Positions 14,800-21,789 of a stretch of DNA of 26,059 bases are shown here, piece after piece. A program made the translations under genes and the position numbers. This stretch comes from an uncultured Clostridia bacterium. GTDB lineage: Bacteria; Bacillota; Clostridia; UMGS1810. The DNA is taken from assembly GCA_934463115.1 (NCBI GenBank), contig CAKSIN010000029.1, positions 1-26,059 on the forward strand, read 5' to 3'. Numbering within the stretch: position 1 is the stretch's first letter; each line of letters starts with the position of its first letter. A model generated the notes under the pieces. The model did no database searches and was not told the DNA's origin. It saw nothing but the letters and a program-made list of their open reading frames with translations.

Positions 14800-16206
14800 T
14801 TATTCACATTCTTCCTTATACAGCTCGCGCCCCATCATTATACCCATAACAGACGCCATCATAAGTCCGCGCGTCCATCCGCTGGAATCCCCGAGGCAAT
14901 GCAATCCTCCGACATTGGTATTGAAGTGCTCATCCATTTTAATACGGTTGCTGTAGAATTTGAGCTCCGGCGAATACAAAAGTGTTTCATACGAAGCGAA
15001 TCCGGGTACAACAACATCCATTGCCTGCATAAAGTTCAGTATATTTGTCATGGAGCGATACGGCATTGCGGCTGTAATGTCCCCGGCAACGGCATCGGGA
15101 AGAGTCGGCTTCAGATTGGACTGAGCCAGTTCTTTCTGCCATGTGCGCTTTCCGTCAAGGATATCGCCGTATCTCTGAACAAGCAGGTTGCCGCTTGCCA
15201 GCATATTTGTGAGTTCGCCGACTTTTTGCGCATATGCAATAGGCTCGTTAAACGGATAACTGAAATTATGCGAACAGAGTATTGCAAGGTTTGTGTTGTC
15301 CGATTTAAGTTCCTTATACGAATGTCCGTTTACCACGGCGAGATTATTGTCGTAGTTCTCCTGGCTGACAAATCCGCCCGGATTCTGACAGAACGTGCGA
15401 ACCTTGTTTTTAAACGGTTTCGGATAGCCTATGAGTTTGGACTCATACAGAACGCGGTTTACCTTTTCCATTATTTCATTGCGCACCTCAACACGCACAC
15501 CGATGTCAACCGTTCCGGGCTGGTGAGCGATATTATGTGTGGCGCAGATTTTTTCCAGCCAATCGGCTCCGCGGCGGCCTGTGGCAATTATTGTATGCGC
15601 GGCGTGAATCTCCTCTTCGGATTTTCCGTTGGTTATGTATATACCGTCGCACCTGTCGCCGTTAAGAATGATATTCGTACACTCATATCCGAATATCATT
15701 TCAACCCCGTTTTTGATTAGATACTGTTCAATATCATAGTACAGCTTCTGAGCTTTTTCCGTGCCGAGGTGGCGTATCGGACAATCGACGAGTTTGAGTC
15801 CTGCCTTTATGGCACGCTTGCGTATTTCCTTTACCTCATCATCATTATTAATACCCTCGATATGCGTATCGGCACCGAACTCAAGGTATATTTTGTCGGC
15901 ATAGTTTATTGTGTCCTGCACATATGCGTCACCGGCAAGCGTCGGCAAGTCGCCGCCGACTTCACTGCTGAGCGAGAGTTTTCCGTCCGAAAATGCTCCG
16001 GCGCCCGAAAATCCGGTCGTTATATGACAGTACGGTTTGCAGTTTACACATTTTTTGGTCTTGGCTTTCGGGCAGCTGCGCTTTTCAACCGGCATACCTT
16101 TTTCGACAATAACAATCTTTTTGCGGCTTCCGCTGCGCACAAGTTCCAGCGCGGTAAAAATTCCGGCAGGTCCGGAGCCAACGATAACAATATCCGTATT
16201 CATCAT
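14800..16206 (-). CDS. FAD-dependent dehydrogenase, COG2509 type
   Basis: Flavoprotein of unknown substrate, about 468 residues. The N-terminal dinucleotide fold is IVIVGSGPAG (GxGxxG at 10-15) with acidic E35 closing the second strand. A cysteine group C45, C53, C56, C60 (SCPKAKTKKCVNCKPYC) is followed by TTGFSGAGAFSDGKLSL, a block typical of this family. Later parts include HTIIATGRRGADWL and a C-terminal FAD segment GLHCLGDSSGWTRGLMMASVMG. The cysteines may bind a metal, which is not proven. GAGG in the end of the upstream gene favours the ATG at 16206 over 16215. The gene is last in the operon rsmA-patatin-flavoprotein, its start lying within 13 bases of the patatin stop. Confidence 0.85.
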   Translation of the reverse strand: MMNTDIVIVGSGPAGIFTALELVRSGSRKKIVIVEKGMPVEKRSCPKAKTKKCVNCKPYCHITTGFSGAGAFSDGKLSLSSEVGGDLPTLAGDAYVQDTINYADKIYLEFGADTHIEGINNDDEVKEIRKRAIKAGLKLVDCPIRHLGTEKAQKLYYDIEQYLIKNGVEMIFGYECTNIILNGDRCDGIYITNGKSEEEIHAAHTIIATGRRGADWLEKICATHNIAHQPGTVDIGVRVEVRNEIMEKVNRVLYESKLIGYPKPFKNKVRTFCQNPGGFVSQENYDNNLAVVNGHSYKELKSDNTNLAILCSHNFSYPFNEPIAYAQKVGELTNMLASGNLLVQRYGDILDGKRTWQKELAQSNLKPTLPDAVAGDITAAMPYRSMTNILNFMQAMDVVVPGFASYETLLYSPELKFYSNRIKMDEHFNTNVGGLHCLGDSSGWTRGLMMASVMGIMMGRELYKEECE

Positions 16207-16218
16207 TTTTATCATCCT

Positions 16219-17064
16219 CTATTCATTAAGAAATTTTTTCAGTTCATCCAGTTTGGAGTTGGTTGTTTTAACACCCTCATTATACATCTGCCGCAATTTC
16301 TCGGCACTGCACTCCGTTCTTTTCCAGCCTCGGGTGTCCTTTGGCTCAATAACAAACGCTTTGCCCTCTTTTTCCAGTTCAAACAATTCACTGCGTTCGC
16401 GGTTATACATTTCCGGTCTGTTTAAAAGAGACTCGGCAAATTTTGGATATTTTCGAAATATCCGTGCCGCCGCCTTTTCGGAGCCGATTTTTTTCGTATA
16501 TCCGCGCTCGCGCGACAGTATAACGACAACACGGTCACATCCCATGTCAAAAGCACGTCTGTACGGTATGGAATCCGCTATACCTCCGTCCATGTATTTT
16601 TCACCGTTTATCTCAACCATCGGAAACATAATCGGAAGCGCACACGACGCTACCAATACATTCCAGCCTCGGCTGTCCGCCGGGACGGGAAGATATTCGC
16701 TTTTCCCGGTACGCACATTTGTGACAGTTGCCTCCACCGTTCCGCTGAAATTCTCAAGCGCGTCATAGTCATACGGCACAAGTTTATCCGGAATCTCCCG
16801 AAAAACAAAATCTATGCCGAAAAGCGAGCGGTTCTTCGGATTCAGAAAATTGCGGAACGAACAGTATCTCTTGTCGGGAACATATTTTTCACCTATTATC
16901 ATGCCGCGGCCAATCTGCCCGGACGCAAAGTTCAGCGCATTGGATATTCCGGCAGACGCACCGCCTATATAATCGGCGGTAAGATTGTTTTTCATCATAA
17001 CATCCATAACTCCCAGAGCAAAGTATGTTCTGCTTGCTCCGCCCTCTACAACAAGTCCTGTCAT
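16219..17064 (-). CDS. Patatin-like phospholipase
   Basis: Predicted serine lipid acyl hydrolase, 281 residues. The oxyanion-hole segment is VVEGGASRTYFALGV at the start, the nucleophile S37 sits in GGASAG (GxSxG), and D159 of YMDGGIADSIPYRRA completes the Ser-Asp dyad of the patatin family. No signal peptide is visible, so it is probably cytoplasmic and could act on membrane phospholipids. Substrate and physiology are unknown. The ATG at 17064 has GGAGG at 17077-17073; the ATG at 17079 overlaps that site and is rejected. The gene starts four bases after rsmA stops, so the two are tightly coupled. Confidence 0.9.
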   Translation of the reverse strand: MTGLVVEGGASRTYFALGVMDVMMKNNLTADYIGGASAGISNALNFASGQIGRGMIIGEKYVPDKRYCSFRNFLNPKNRSLFGIDFVFREIPDKLVPYDYDALENFSGTVEATVTNVRTGKSEYLPVPADSRGWNVLVASCALPIMFPMVEINGEKYMDGGIADSIPYRRAFDMGCDRVVVILSRERGYTKKIGSEKAAARIFRKYPKFAESLLNRPEMYNRERSELFELEKEGKAFVIEPKDTRGWKRTECSAEKLRQMYNEGVKTTNSKLDELKKFLNE

Positions 17065-17068
17065 ATGC

Positions 17069-17947
17069 TCAACCTCCACATCTGCTTATTTCGTTGGCTA
17101 TTGCGGCAAATTCCTGCATAGAAAGAGTTTCGCCCCTCCGCTTCCCGTCTATACCTGCAACGGATAATATTTTTATAATCTCATCTTTGGAAAGTCCGAG
17201 TGTTCCGCCATTTGCAAGCGAATTTACAAGGGTTTTTCTGCGCAGTGCAAACGCCCCTTTTACAACATCTTCAAATACCTTTTCGGATATCAAATCGACC
17301 GGGGGTGTGCTGCGCAGATTAAGCCGTATCACAGCCGACTCCACCTTTGGCTGCGGCATGAATGCCGACGGCGGAACAACGGTTATCAGCTCGGGTTCGG
17401 CGCGGTAGCCGACCATCACGCTCAGTGCCCCGTAATCTTTGCCGCCCGGAGACGCTGCGAGCCGCTCTGCAACCTCTTTTTGAATCATTATCGTAATATC
17501 GCTTATCGGAAGCGACGGTTTTATCAGAGAGCTTATAATCGGTGTTGTAATATAATACGGCAGATTCGCGCATACCTTAACCTTTTGGCTGCCAAATTCA
17601 TCGGAAATAAGTGCAGCTATGTCGGTTTTCATTATATCGGCATTGATAACGCGTATATTTTCAAAATTGGCTGTGCTTTCTTTAAGCACCGGTATCACGT
17701 CGGAATCAATTTCGACAGCCACTACTTTTTTTGCGTGCATGCACAGCCGCTGTGTAAGTGTTCCGAAACCGGGACCTATTTCAAGCACGCACGATTCACC
17801 GTTTATTTCCGCACCGGATATAATGGAATCAAGCACATTTTCATCCACAAGAAAATTTTGCCCGAGTGATTTTGTGAACCTGAATCCGTTTTCGGCAAGA
17901 ACCTGCCGCAAAACCAACGGCGAAGCAAGGTTACGCATCGTCATCAT
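17069..17947 (-). CDS. rsmA: 16S rRNA (adenine1518/1519-N6)-dimethyltransferase
   Basis: SAM-dependent enzyme (KsgA) that dimethylates two adjacent adenines in the 3' hairpin of 16S rRNA during small-subunit assembly. The 292 residues show SLGQNFL at 27-33, the SAM motif EIGPGFGTLT at 56-65, an acidic VEID at 78-81, NADIM at 102-106, and the catalytic NLPYYI at 128-133. The C-terminal domain contains FVKGAFALRRKTL-like sequence (here VVKGAFALRRKTL). The start at 17947 is supported by GGGAGG eight bases upstream. It is first in a three-gene transcript from the promoter at 17970-17997. Confidence 0.97.
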   Translation of the reverse strand: MMTMRNLASPLVLRQVLAENGFRFTKSLGQNFLVDENVLDSIISGAEINGESCVLEIGPGFGTLTQRLCMHAKKVVAVEIDSDVIPVLKESTANFENIRVINADIMKTDIAALISDEFGSQKVKVCANLPYYITTPIISSLIKPSLPISDITIMIQKEVAERLAASPGGKDYGALSVMVGYRAEPELITVVPPSAFMPQPKVESAVIRLNLRSTPPVDLISEKVFEDVVKGAFALRRKTLVNSLANGGTLGLSKDEIIKILSVAGIDGKRRGETLSMQEFAAIANEISRCGG

Positions 17948-17969
17948 AGTGTCTGCCTCCCTGAAATAT

Positions 17970-17997
17970 ATTATACATCATTCGTTTTCACTGTTAA
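17970..17997 (-). promoter_or_regulatory. Promoter of the rsmA operon
   Basis: On the minus strand TTAACA (17997-17992), 16 bases, then perfect TATAAT (17975-17970). The -35 box directly touches the hairpin that ends the upstream nlpC-type gene. Confidence 0.75.
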
Positions 17998-18023
17998 GGG
18001 CTTTGAAGAAAACTTCAAAGCCC
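17998..18023. terminator. Hairpin between the NlpC/P60 gene and rsmA
   Basis: GGGCTTTGAAG (17998-18008) pairs perfectly with CTTCAAAGCCC (18013-18023) around four A. It lies 24 bases after the NlpC/P60 stop on the minus strand. The U-run is short (TTAA), so termination efficiency is uncertain. Confidence 0.65.
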
Positions 18024-18047
18024 CTGTATTTATTGATTAAACGAAAA

Positions 18048-18869
18048 TCAGTTGAAAATTCTGCGAATGTTTGCGATTCTCTTGTCATATGATCCGTATG
18101 TGAGCGGAACAATTTCGACATTGTATCCGGTGCGCGGCGAATGGATAAAGTACCCGTTGCCGACATATATTCCGGTGTGACCTATATAACTGCCGCCCTC
18201 CGATGATGCAAAACAAAGTATATCACCCGGTTTAATATCCGCAGGTGCAATCTCGGTTCCGTTCTTTGCCTGGTCGGCAGCGATACGGTTAATCTCCACC
18301 CCCATAAGAGAGTAGCAATACTTAACAAATCCCGAGCAGTCAAACCCTGCCGGAGTTGAACCGCCGTATACATACGGGGTGCCTATGTATTTCTTTGCAA
18401 GTTCCACAACCTGCTCGCCTTTGTCGAGTGTGAACGGGCTGTACACCGGGATATCCGATTCAACCTTCGGCAATACCGATTTATCCGTATTTGCCGAAGC
18501 TGCCGCCCCAACGGGAGTCTGCTGAGCTGCCGTGCCGATAATCGAATTTTGTGCCGGAGCAGCCGGTACTGCGGTATCCTTCGGTGCAACCTCGACCGTT
18601 TCTCCAAGTATAACATAGTCGGCGCAAACATATCCCGACACTGTTCCATATTCGATTTTGTGCCAATTGTTGCTTGTAGATGTAATCACAAGCCTGCCGC
18701 CGTTCGGAATCTGCCCGAGTATGGCGCATTCTGTGTTCGGCAATGCGCGTATGTTCAGCGCGTCTGCCTTAACCGTACCGTATGTAACTTTGTCTGCCGA
18801 TACCCCGAGCGGTGAAAACAACACTGCGGTTACAGCCGCTGCGAGGATATATAATGATATCTTTTTCAT
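18048..18869 (-). CDS. Secreted SH3-NlpC/P60 peptidoglycan endopeptidase
   Basis: Cell-wall hydrolase that cleaves peptide stems of peptidoglycan, 273 residues. A Sec signal peptide at 1-25 (MKKISLYILAAAVTAVLF...GVSA) is followed by a bacterial SH3 domain at about 28-90 (ALNIRALPNTECAILG..., WHKIEYGTVSGYVCADYV). A long Ala/Pro/Thr/Ser linker runs to about 148, then the NlpC/P60 domain at about 150-273. The catalytic residues C178 (FDCSGF), H231 (GHTGIY) and H243 (FIHSP) are all present. It stands alone, with a consensus promoter at 18949-18977. A GGAGG lies 32 bases before the ATG with a hairpin between them; no closer Shine-Dalgarno site is clear. Confidence 0.94.
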   Translation of the reverse strand: MKKISLYILAAAVTAVLFSPLGVSADKVTYGTVKADALNIRALPNTECAILGQIPNGGRLVITSTSNNWHKIEYGTVSGYVCADYVILGETVEVAPKDTAVPAAPAQNSIIGTAAQQTPVGAAASANTDKSVLPKVESDIPVYSPFTLDKGEQVVELAKKYIGTPYVYGGSTPAGFDCSGFVKYCYSLMGVEINRIAADQAKNGTEIAPADIKPGDILCFASSEGGSYIGHTGIYVGNGYFIHSPRTGYNVEIVPLTYGSYDKRIANIRRIFN

Positions 18870-18878
18870 AATAAATTA

Positions 18879-18906
18879 CCGTCGGCAATGCCGCGGATTT
18901 ACCTCC
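18879..18906 (-). promoter_or_regulatory. 5' leader of the NlpC/P60 gene: distant Shine-Dalgarno site and hairpin
   Basis: In the transcript GGAGG (18906-18902) is followed by a hairpin CCG-CGGC-ATT-GCCG-A-CGG (18896-18879, one bulge), then AT-rich sequence to the ATG at 18869. Looping out the hairpin would leave about 14 bases between GGAGG and the start codon. Confidence 0.35.
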
Positions 18907-18948
18907 GAATGTAAATTTTTAAATCTTATCATAAGCATTAACAACAGT

Positions 18949-18977
18949 ATTATAACATTTTTTTTTGAATTTGTCAA
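18949..18977 (-). promoter_or_regulatory. Consensus sigma-A promoter of the NlpC/P60 gene
   Basis: On the minus strand TTGACA (18977-18972), exactly 17 bases with a nine-A run, then TATAAT (18954-18949): a perfect match in both boxes and spacing. It gives a leader of about 70 bases. Confidence 0.9.
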
Positions 18978-18979
18978 AT

Positions 18980-19006
18980 CCGGTTTAAATACTATGTTTA
19001 AACCGG
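18980..19006. terminator. Inverted repeat after the glycosidase operon
   Basis: CCGGTTTAAA (18980-18989) pairs perfectly with TTTAAACCGG (18997-19006) around seven bases. It lies 23 bases after the GH28-like stop and right before the next promoter's -35 box. A U-run is weak, so it is a probable rather than certain terminator. Confidence 0.6.
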
Positions 19007-19029
19007 AAAATTTTCTGTTTTTTTGACAT

Positions 19030-20433
19030 CTACACTTCAAAATCACATTCAACTGCAGAAACATTTTTTATATAAAGAAGATTTTTTTCTTCTTTAATTT
19101 CCTGGCGAAGCGGTACACCGCTGTAATGAACGTTTCTGAACGATATATTGCGGAAAAACAAATTAAAATCTTCTAAATTCTGCACCGGTTCAAATTGCTG
19201 ATTGCCGAGATTTTTACCTATCTTTTCGGAGTAAATTCTCAAAACAAACGGAATATATCCATATTTAAACTCATATCTTGCATTATGCATACTCTCTATA
19301 CCGGGGTACGGATATTTTTCTTCACCGTCTATAAAAATATTTTCATAGCACAAATTTTCGGCTACAGTGTCAATGCTTCCGAACCATGCTGTAATGCTCA
19401 TTGCTATCATACTTAAATGAATAATATAATTATTCTTATGCGATATATTACGTATAGTGCCGGGTTTGTCACCGCACCATACCTCAAACGCCTTGCCCCA
19501 ATCACACCACAAAACACAATTTTCTATTGCAATATTTTCTGCATTCTGCGTTTCATCGGGCAAGTACGGTCCGCGAACAACAAAACAATCATCAAACGAA
19601 CGTATAAAGCTGTTTTTAACAATAACATTTTTTGAAGCACAGATATCTATCCCATCAGAATTGTATCGCCACTGACCGATGATTTTGATATTATCCAGCG
19701 TAATATTCTCACAGCCGTTTCTGATTATTACAGACCAAAACATGGAATCCCGCAAAACAATTCCCTCAACATAAACATTTTTGCAATTGTACAAAACCAT
19801 ATTAGAATATATCGGACCTGTCCCGGCAAAATCCTCGCGGACACCGTTATTTCTCAAAATATCCGCTATTGTTCCGTCATTCATAGGATCATTTGCCCTG
19901 CAATATCTTGAAGAATCAAGTATTCCGCGTCCAAGTATTTTGATATCATTTGCATCTTTTGCATATATCATTCCATGCACAACCGCTCCATCATCCATAT
20001 ACACGGTTTGACCTGAATTAACCCATATGATGCCCGCCGTATGTTCCCCCGGACCAAAGTAAACCAAATTTTCATCAGATATATCGGGGGATTTTGATTT
20101 TGCATTCACAAAAATGTGAAGTGCCTCGTGTGAACCATTCGTCTCTAAAGTAAACTGCATCGGTCTGTCTATATTTATGTTTAGCTTCTTATCGAATTTG
20201 GTGCATTCATAAACAAGTTCAATAGGACGTATTTTGTAATTTTCAAATTCAAAATTCAGTTCTATTTCGAGACATGACGGCTTGTCAATATCGACGGATA
20301 CAAAATATGCAATCTCCGTCTGCGATTTTGAGCGTTGTGCGCCATCCCAAACCTTGTTGAATGGCATAGCCGATACTCTTGCATCATAAACCGGGACAAC
20401 ATTGCCGTTAAGTTTTACCGTATAATTTTTCAT
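19030..20433 (-). CDS. GH28-like parallel beta-helix glycosidase
   Basis: Probable polysaccharide hydrolase, 467 residues, without a signal peptide and therefore probably cytoplasmic. An N-terminal beta-sandwich-like region (about 1-125) precedes beta-helix repeats such as VYMDDGAVVHGMIYAKDA, IKILGRGILDSS, NVYVEGIVLRDS and NITLDNIKIIG. NSDGID at 258-263 and FDDC at 280-283 match the catalytic aspartates of GH28 pectinases (clan GH-N). The usual GHG histidine motif after them is not seen; the sequence reads FVVRGPYLPDE instead. It may act on rhamnogalacturonan or oligogalacturonide fragments, or belong to a neighbouring clan GH-N family. The ATG at 20433 with GGAG nine bases before it is preferred over a TTG at 20448. 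It is last in the operon. Confidence 0.75.
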   Translation of the reverse strand: MKNYTVKLNGNVVPVYDARVSAMPFNKVWDGAQRSKSQTEIAYFVSVDIDKPSCLEIELNFEFENYKIRPIELVYECTKFDKKLNINIDRPMQFTLETNGSHEALHIFVNAKSKSPDISDENLVYFGPGEHTAGIIWVNSGQTVYMDDGAVVHGMIYAKDANDIKILGRGILDSSRYCRANDPMNDGTIADILRNNGVREDFAGTGPIYSNMVLYNCKNVYVEGIVLRDSMFWSVIIRNGCENITLDNIKIIGQWRYNSDGIDICASKNVIVKNSFIRSFDDCFVVRGPYLPDETQNAENIAIENCVLWCDWGKAFEVWCGDKPGTIRNISHKNNYIIHLSMIAMSITAWFGSIDTVAENLCYENIFIDGEEKYPYPGIESMHNARYEFKYGYIPFVLRIYSEKIGKNLGNQQFEPVQNLEDFNLFFRNISFRNVHYSGVPLRQEIKEEKNLLYIKNVSAVECDFEV

Positions 20434-20450
20434 ATATTTATTCTCCAATC

Positions 20451-21764
20451 CTATAATTCCGCAATTATGTATCCATACGGATTCATATCTAATTTTACAC
20501 CGTCGGCCGCAGCATTACTGCTCATAAGAATTTTTGACAGGTTAATTTTTTTCGTCAATTCGGTACTTACTGTTTTGTTTTTTGTATTTACCACAACCGC
20601 AATTGACTGTTTATCCGACTTTTTTATGTACGATACCACTTCATCCGGCGCATTATTATCTATCCAACAAATCTTTCCATTTACAACAGCATCATTTTTA
20701 TGATGCAGTCTGTGAATTTCTCTGATAAATTTGTGCCTGCGAATCCCATCAGCCGTAAACGCTCTCGACCAGTTCAATGCGCTCCTTCTGCCATACATAC
20801 GGTTTGAAAACATATTGTTTTCGGCATTATCGCACACATCATACCCATTCCACATAAAAGCTGTTCCGTCAAAAGTGTTTGTTATAACCAAAGCAGCCTC
20901 GACGCCGCGTGAAGTCATAATAATCTCGTTTCTGTCAAGTCCGCTGTCGCTCGCAACGTCGTGAGTATCTATTGTGCGAATAAGCTTTTTGACATTATCA
21001 CCATATTTTTCTCTTTCGGCAAAATAATTGTTCTTAAGTTCAGCAGCAGATTTGTCTTTTGCAAATACATCTATCATAAGTGTATTCCACTCAAAATCAT
21101 ACCCCATATCAAAAACATCGTCTATGTATTCGGGAATAACACCTTCATTTAGCGTAATCAGATGTGGGTTAATCTTTTTAAGACGGCCAAATGAATTTCG
21201 CCAAAAATCAAGTGGTACACTGTCACCGACATCACATCGAAAACAATCTGCATTGTACTTTGTCAACAACAGCTCCATATTTTTAACGAGATAGCTGCGA
21301 AGTTCTTCATTTTCAAAATTAAGCCTTGCAAAAGGCCAGCGATCCGGAACGCGCACAGTTCCGTCATCATTTCTTTCTACAAAATCAGGATGCTTATCAA
21401 TAAATACAGCCGACTTTCCACAGTGCAAATACACTAAATCAAACATAACCAAGAGACCGTTTTTATGAGCCTCGTCAACAAAATCTACTAAATCCTCATT
21501 TGTACCGTACTCAGAATCTACATTAAAATAATCTGACATTTTATACGGATTTTTAGGATTATTTGTATTTGATTCTATCTGTCTGATACTCCATGTACTT
21601 CTGTCAGGATCGTCCTCGGCAGCATAAAAAGGGCAAACATACACGATGTCTACGCCAAGCGATGCCACATACGGCAGCAGATCCTTTGCAGCATTAAGTG
21701 TACCCTCAGGTGTAAATGTTCGTAATGCTATCTGATATATAATTTTGTTATTTATTGAATTCAT
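20451..21764 (-). CDS. Alpha-amylase family (GH13) enzyme
   Basis: TIM-barrel glucosidase or transglycosidase, 437 residues, no signal peptide. All four GH13 regions are visible: DLVYLHC (H114), CFRCDVGD with nucleophile D178, TLNEG with acid/base E207, and DTHD (H268, D269). Region I is unusual, with YLHC where most members have VxNH. The short N-terminus starts directly with IIYQIALRTFTPEGT, and a small C-terminal beta domain begins at about 375. Substrate is not predictable: alpha-glucosides, sucrose, or a glucose branch on plant oligosaccharides are possible. The ATG at 21764 follows AGGGAGAG. The next gene starts 17 bases after its stop. Base composition is AT-richer than the housekeeping genes (19 G/C in the 60 bases 21001-21060). 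Confidence 0.88.
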   Translation of the reverse strand: MNSINNKIIYQIALRTFTPEGTLNAAKDLLPYVASLGVDIVYVCPFYAAEDDPDRSTWSIRQIESNTNNPKNPYKMSDYFNVDSEYGTNEDLVDFVDEAHKNGLLVMFDLVYLHCGKSAVFIDKHPDFVERNDDGTVRVPDRWPFARLNFENEELRSYLVKNMELLLTKYNADCFRCDVGDSVPLDFWRNSFGRLKKINPHLITLNEGVIPEYIDDVFDMGYDFEWNTLMIDVFAKDKSAAELKNNYFAEREKYGDNVKKLIRTIDTHDVASDSGLDRNEIIMTSRGVEAALVITNTFDGTAFMWNGYDVCDNAENNMFSNRMYGRRSALNWSRAFTADGIRRHKFIREIHRLHHKNDAVVNGKICWIDNNAPDEVVSYIKKSDKQSIAVVVNTKNKTVSTELTKKINLSKILMSSNAAADGVKLDMNPYGYIIAEL

Positions 21765-21789
21765 AGTTTTTCTCTCCCTGTAAATTTAA

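Noticed and set aside
14773..16768. Plus-strand frames of 315, 218 and 243 codons opposite the flavoprotein and patatin genes
   Set aside because: The minus-strand genes there have intact catalytic and cofactor motifs. The plus-strand translations are Cys/His/Phe-rich noise without start signals.
18870..18950. c-di-AMP (ydaO) riboswitch before the NlpC/P60 gene
   Set aside because: Such elements often precede wall hydrolases, but the leader is only about 70 bases, roughly half the needed length, and lacks the expected conserved blocks.
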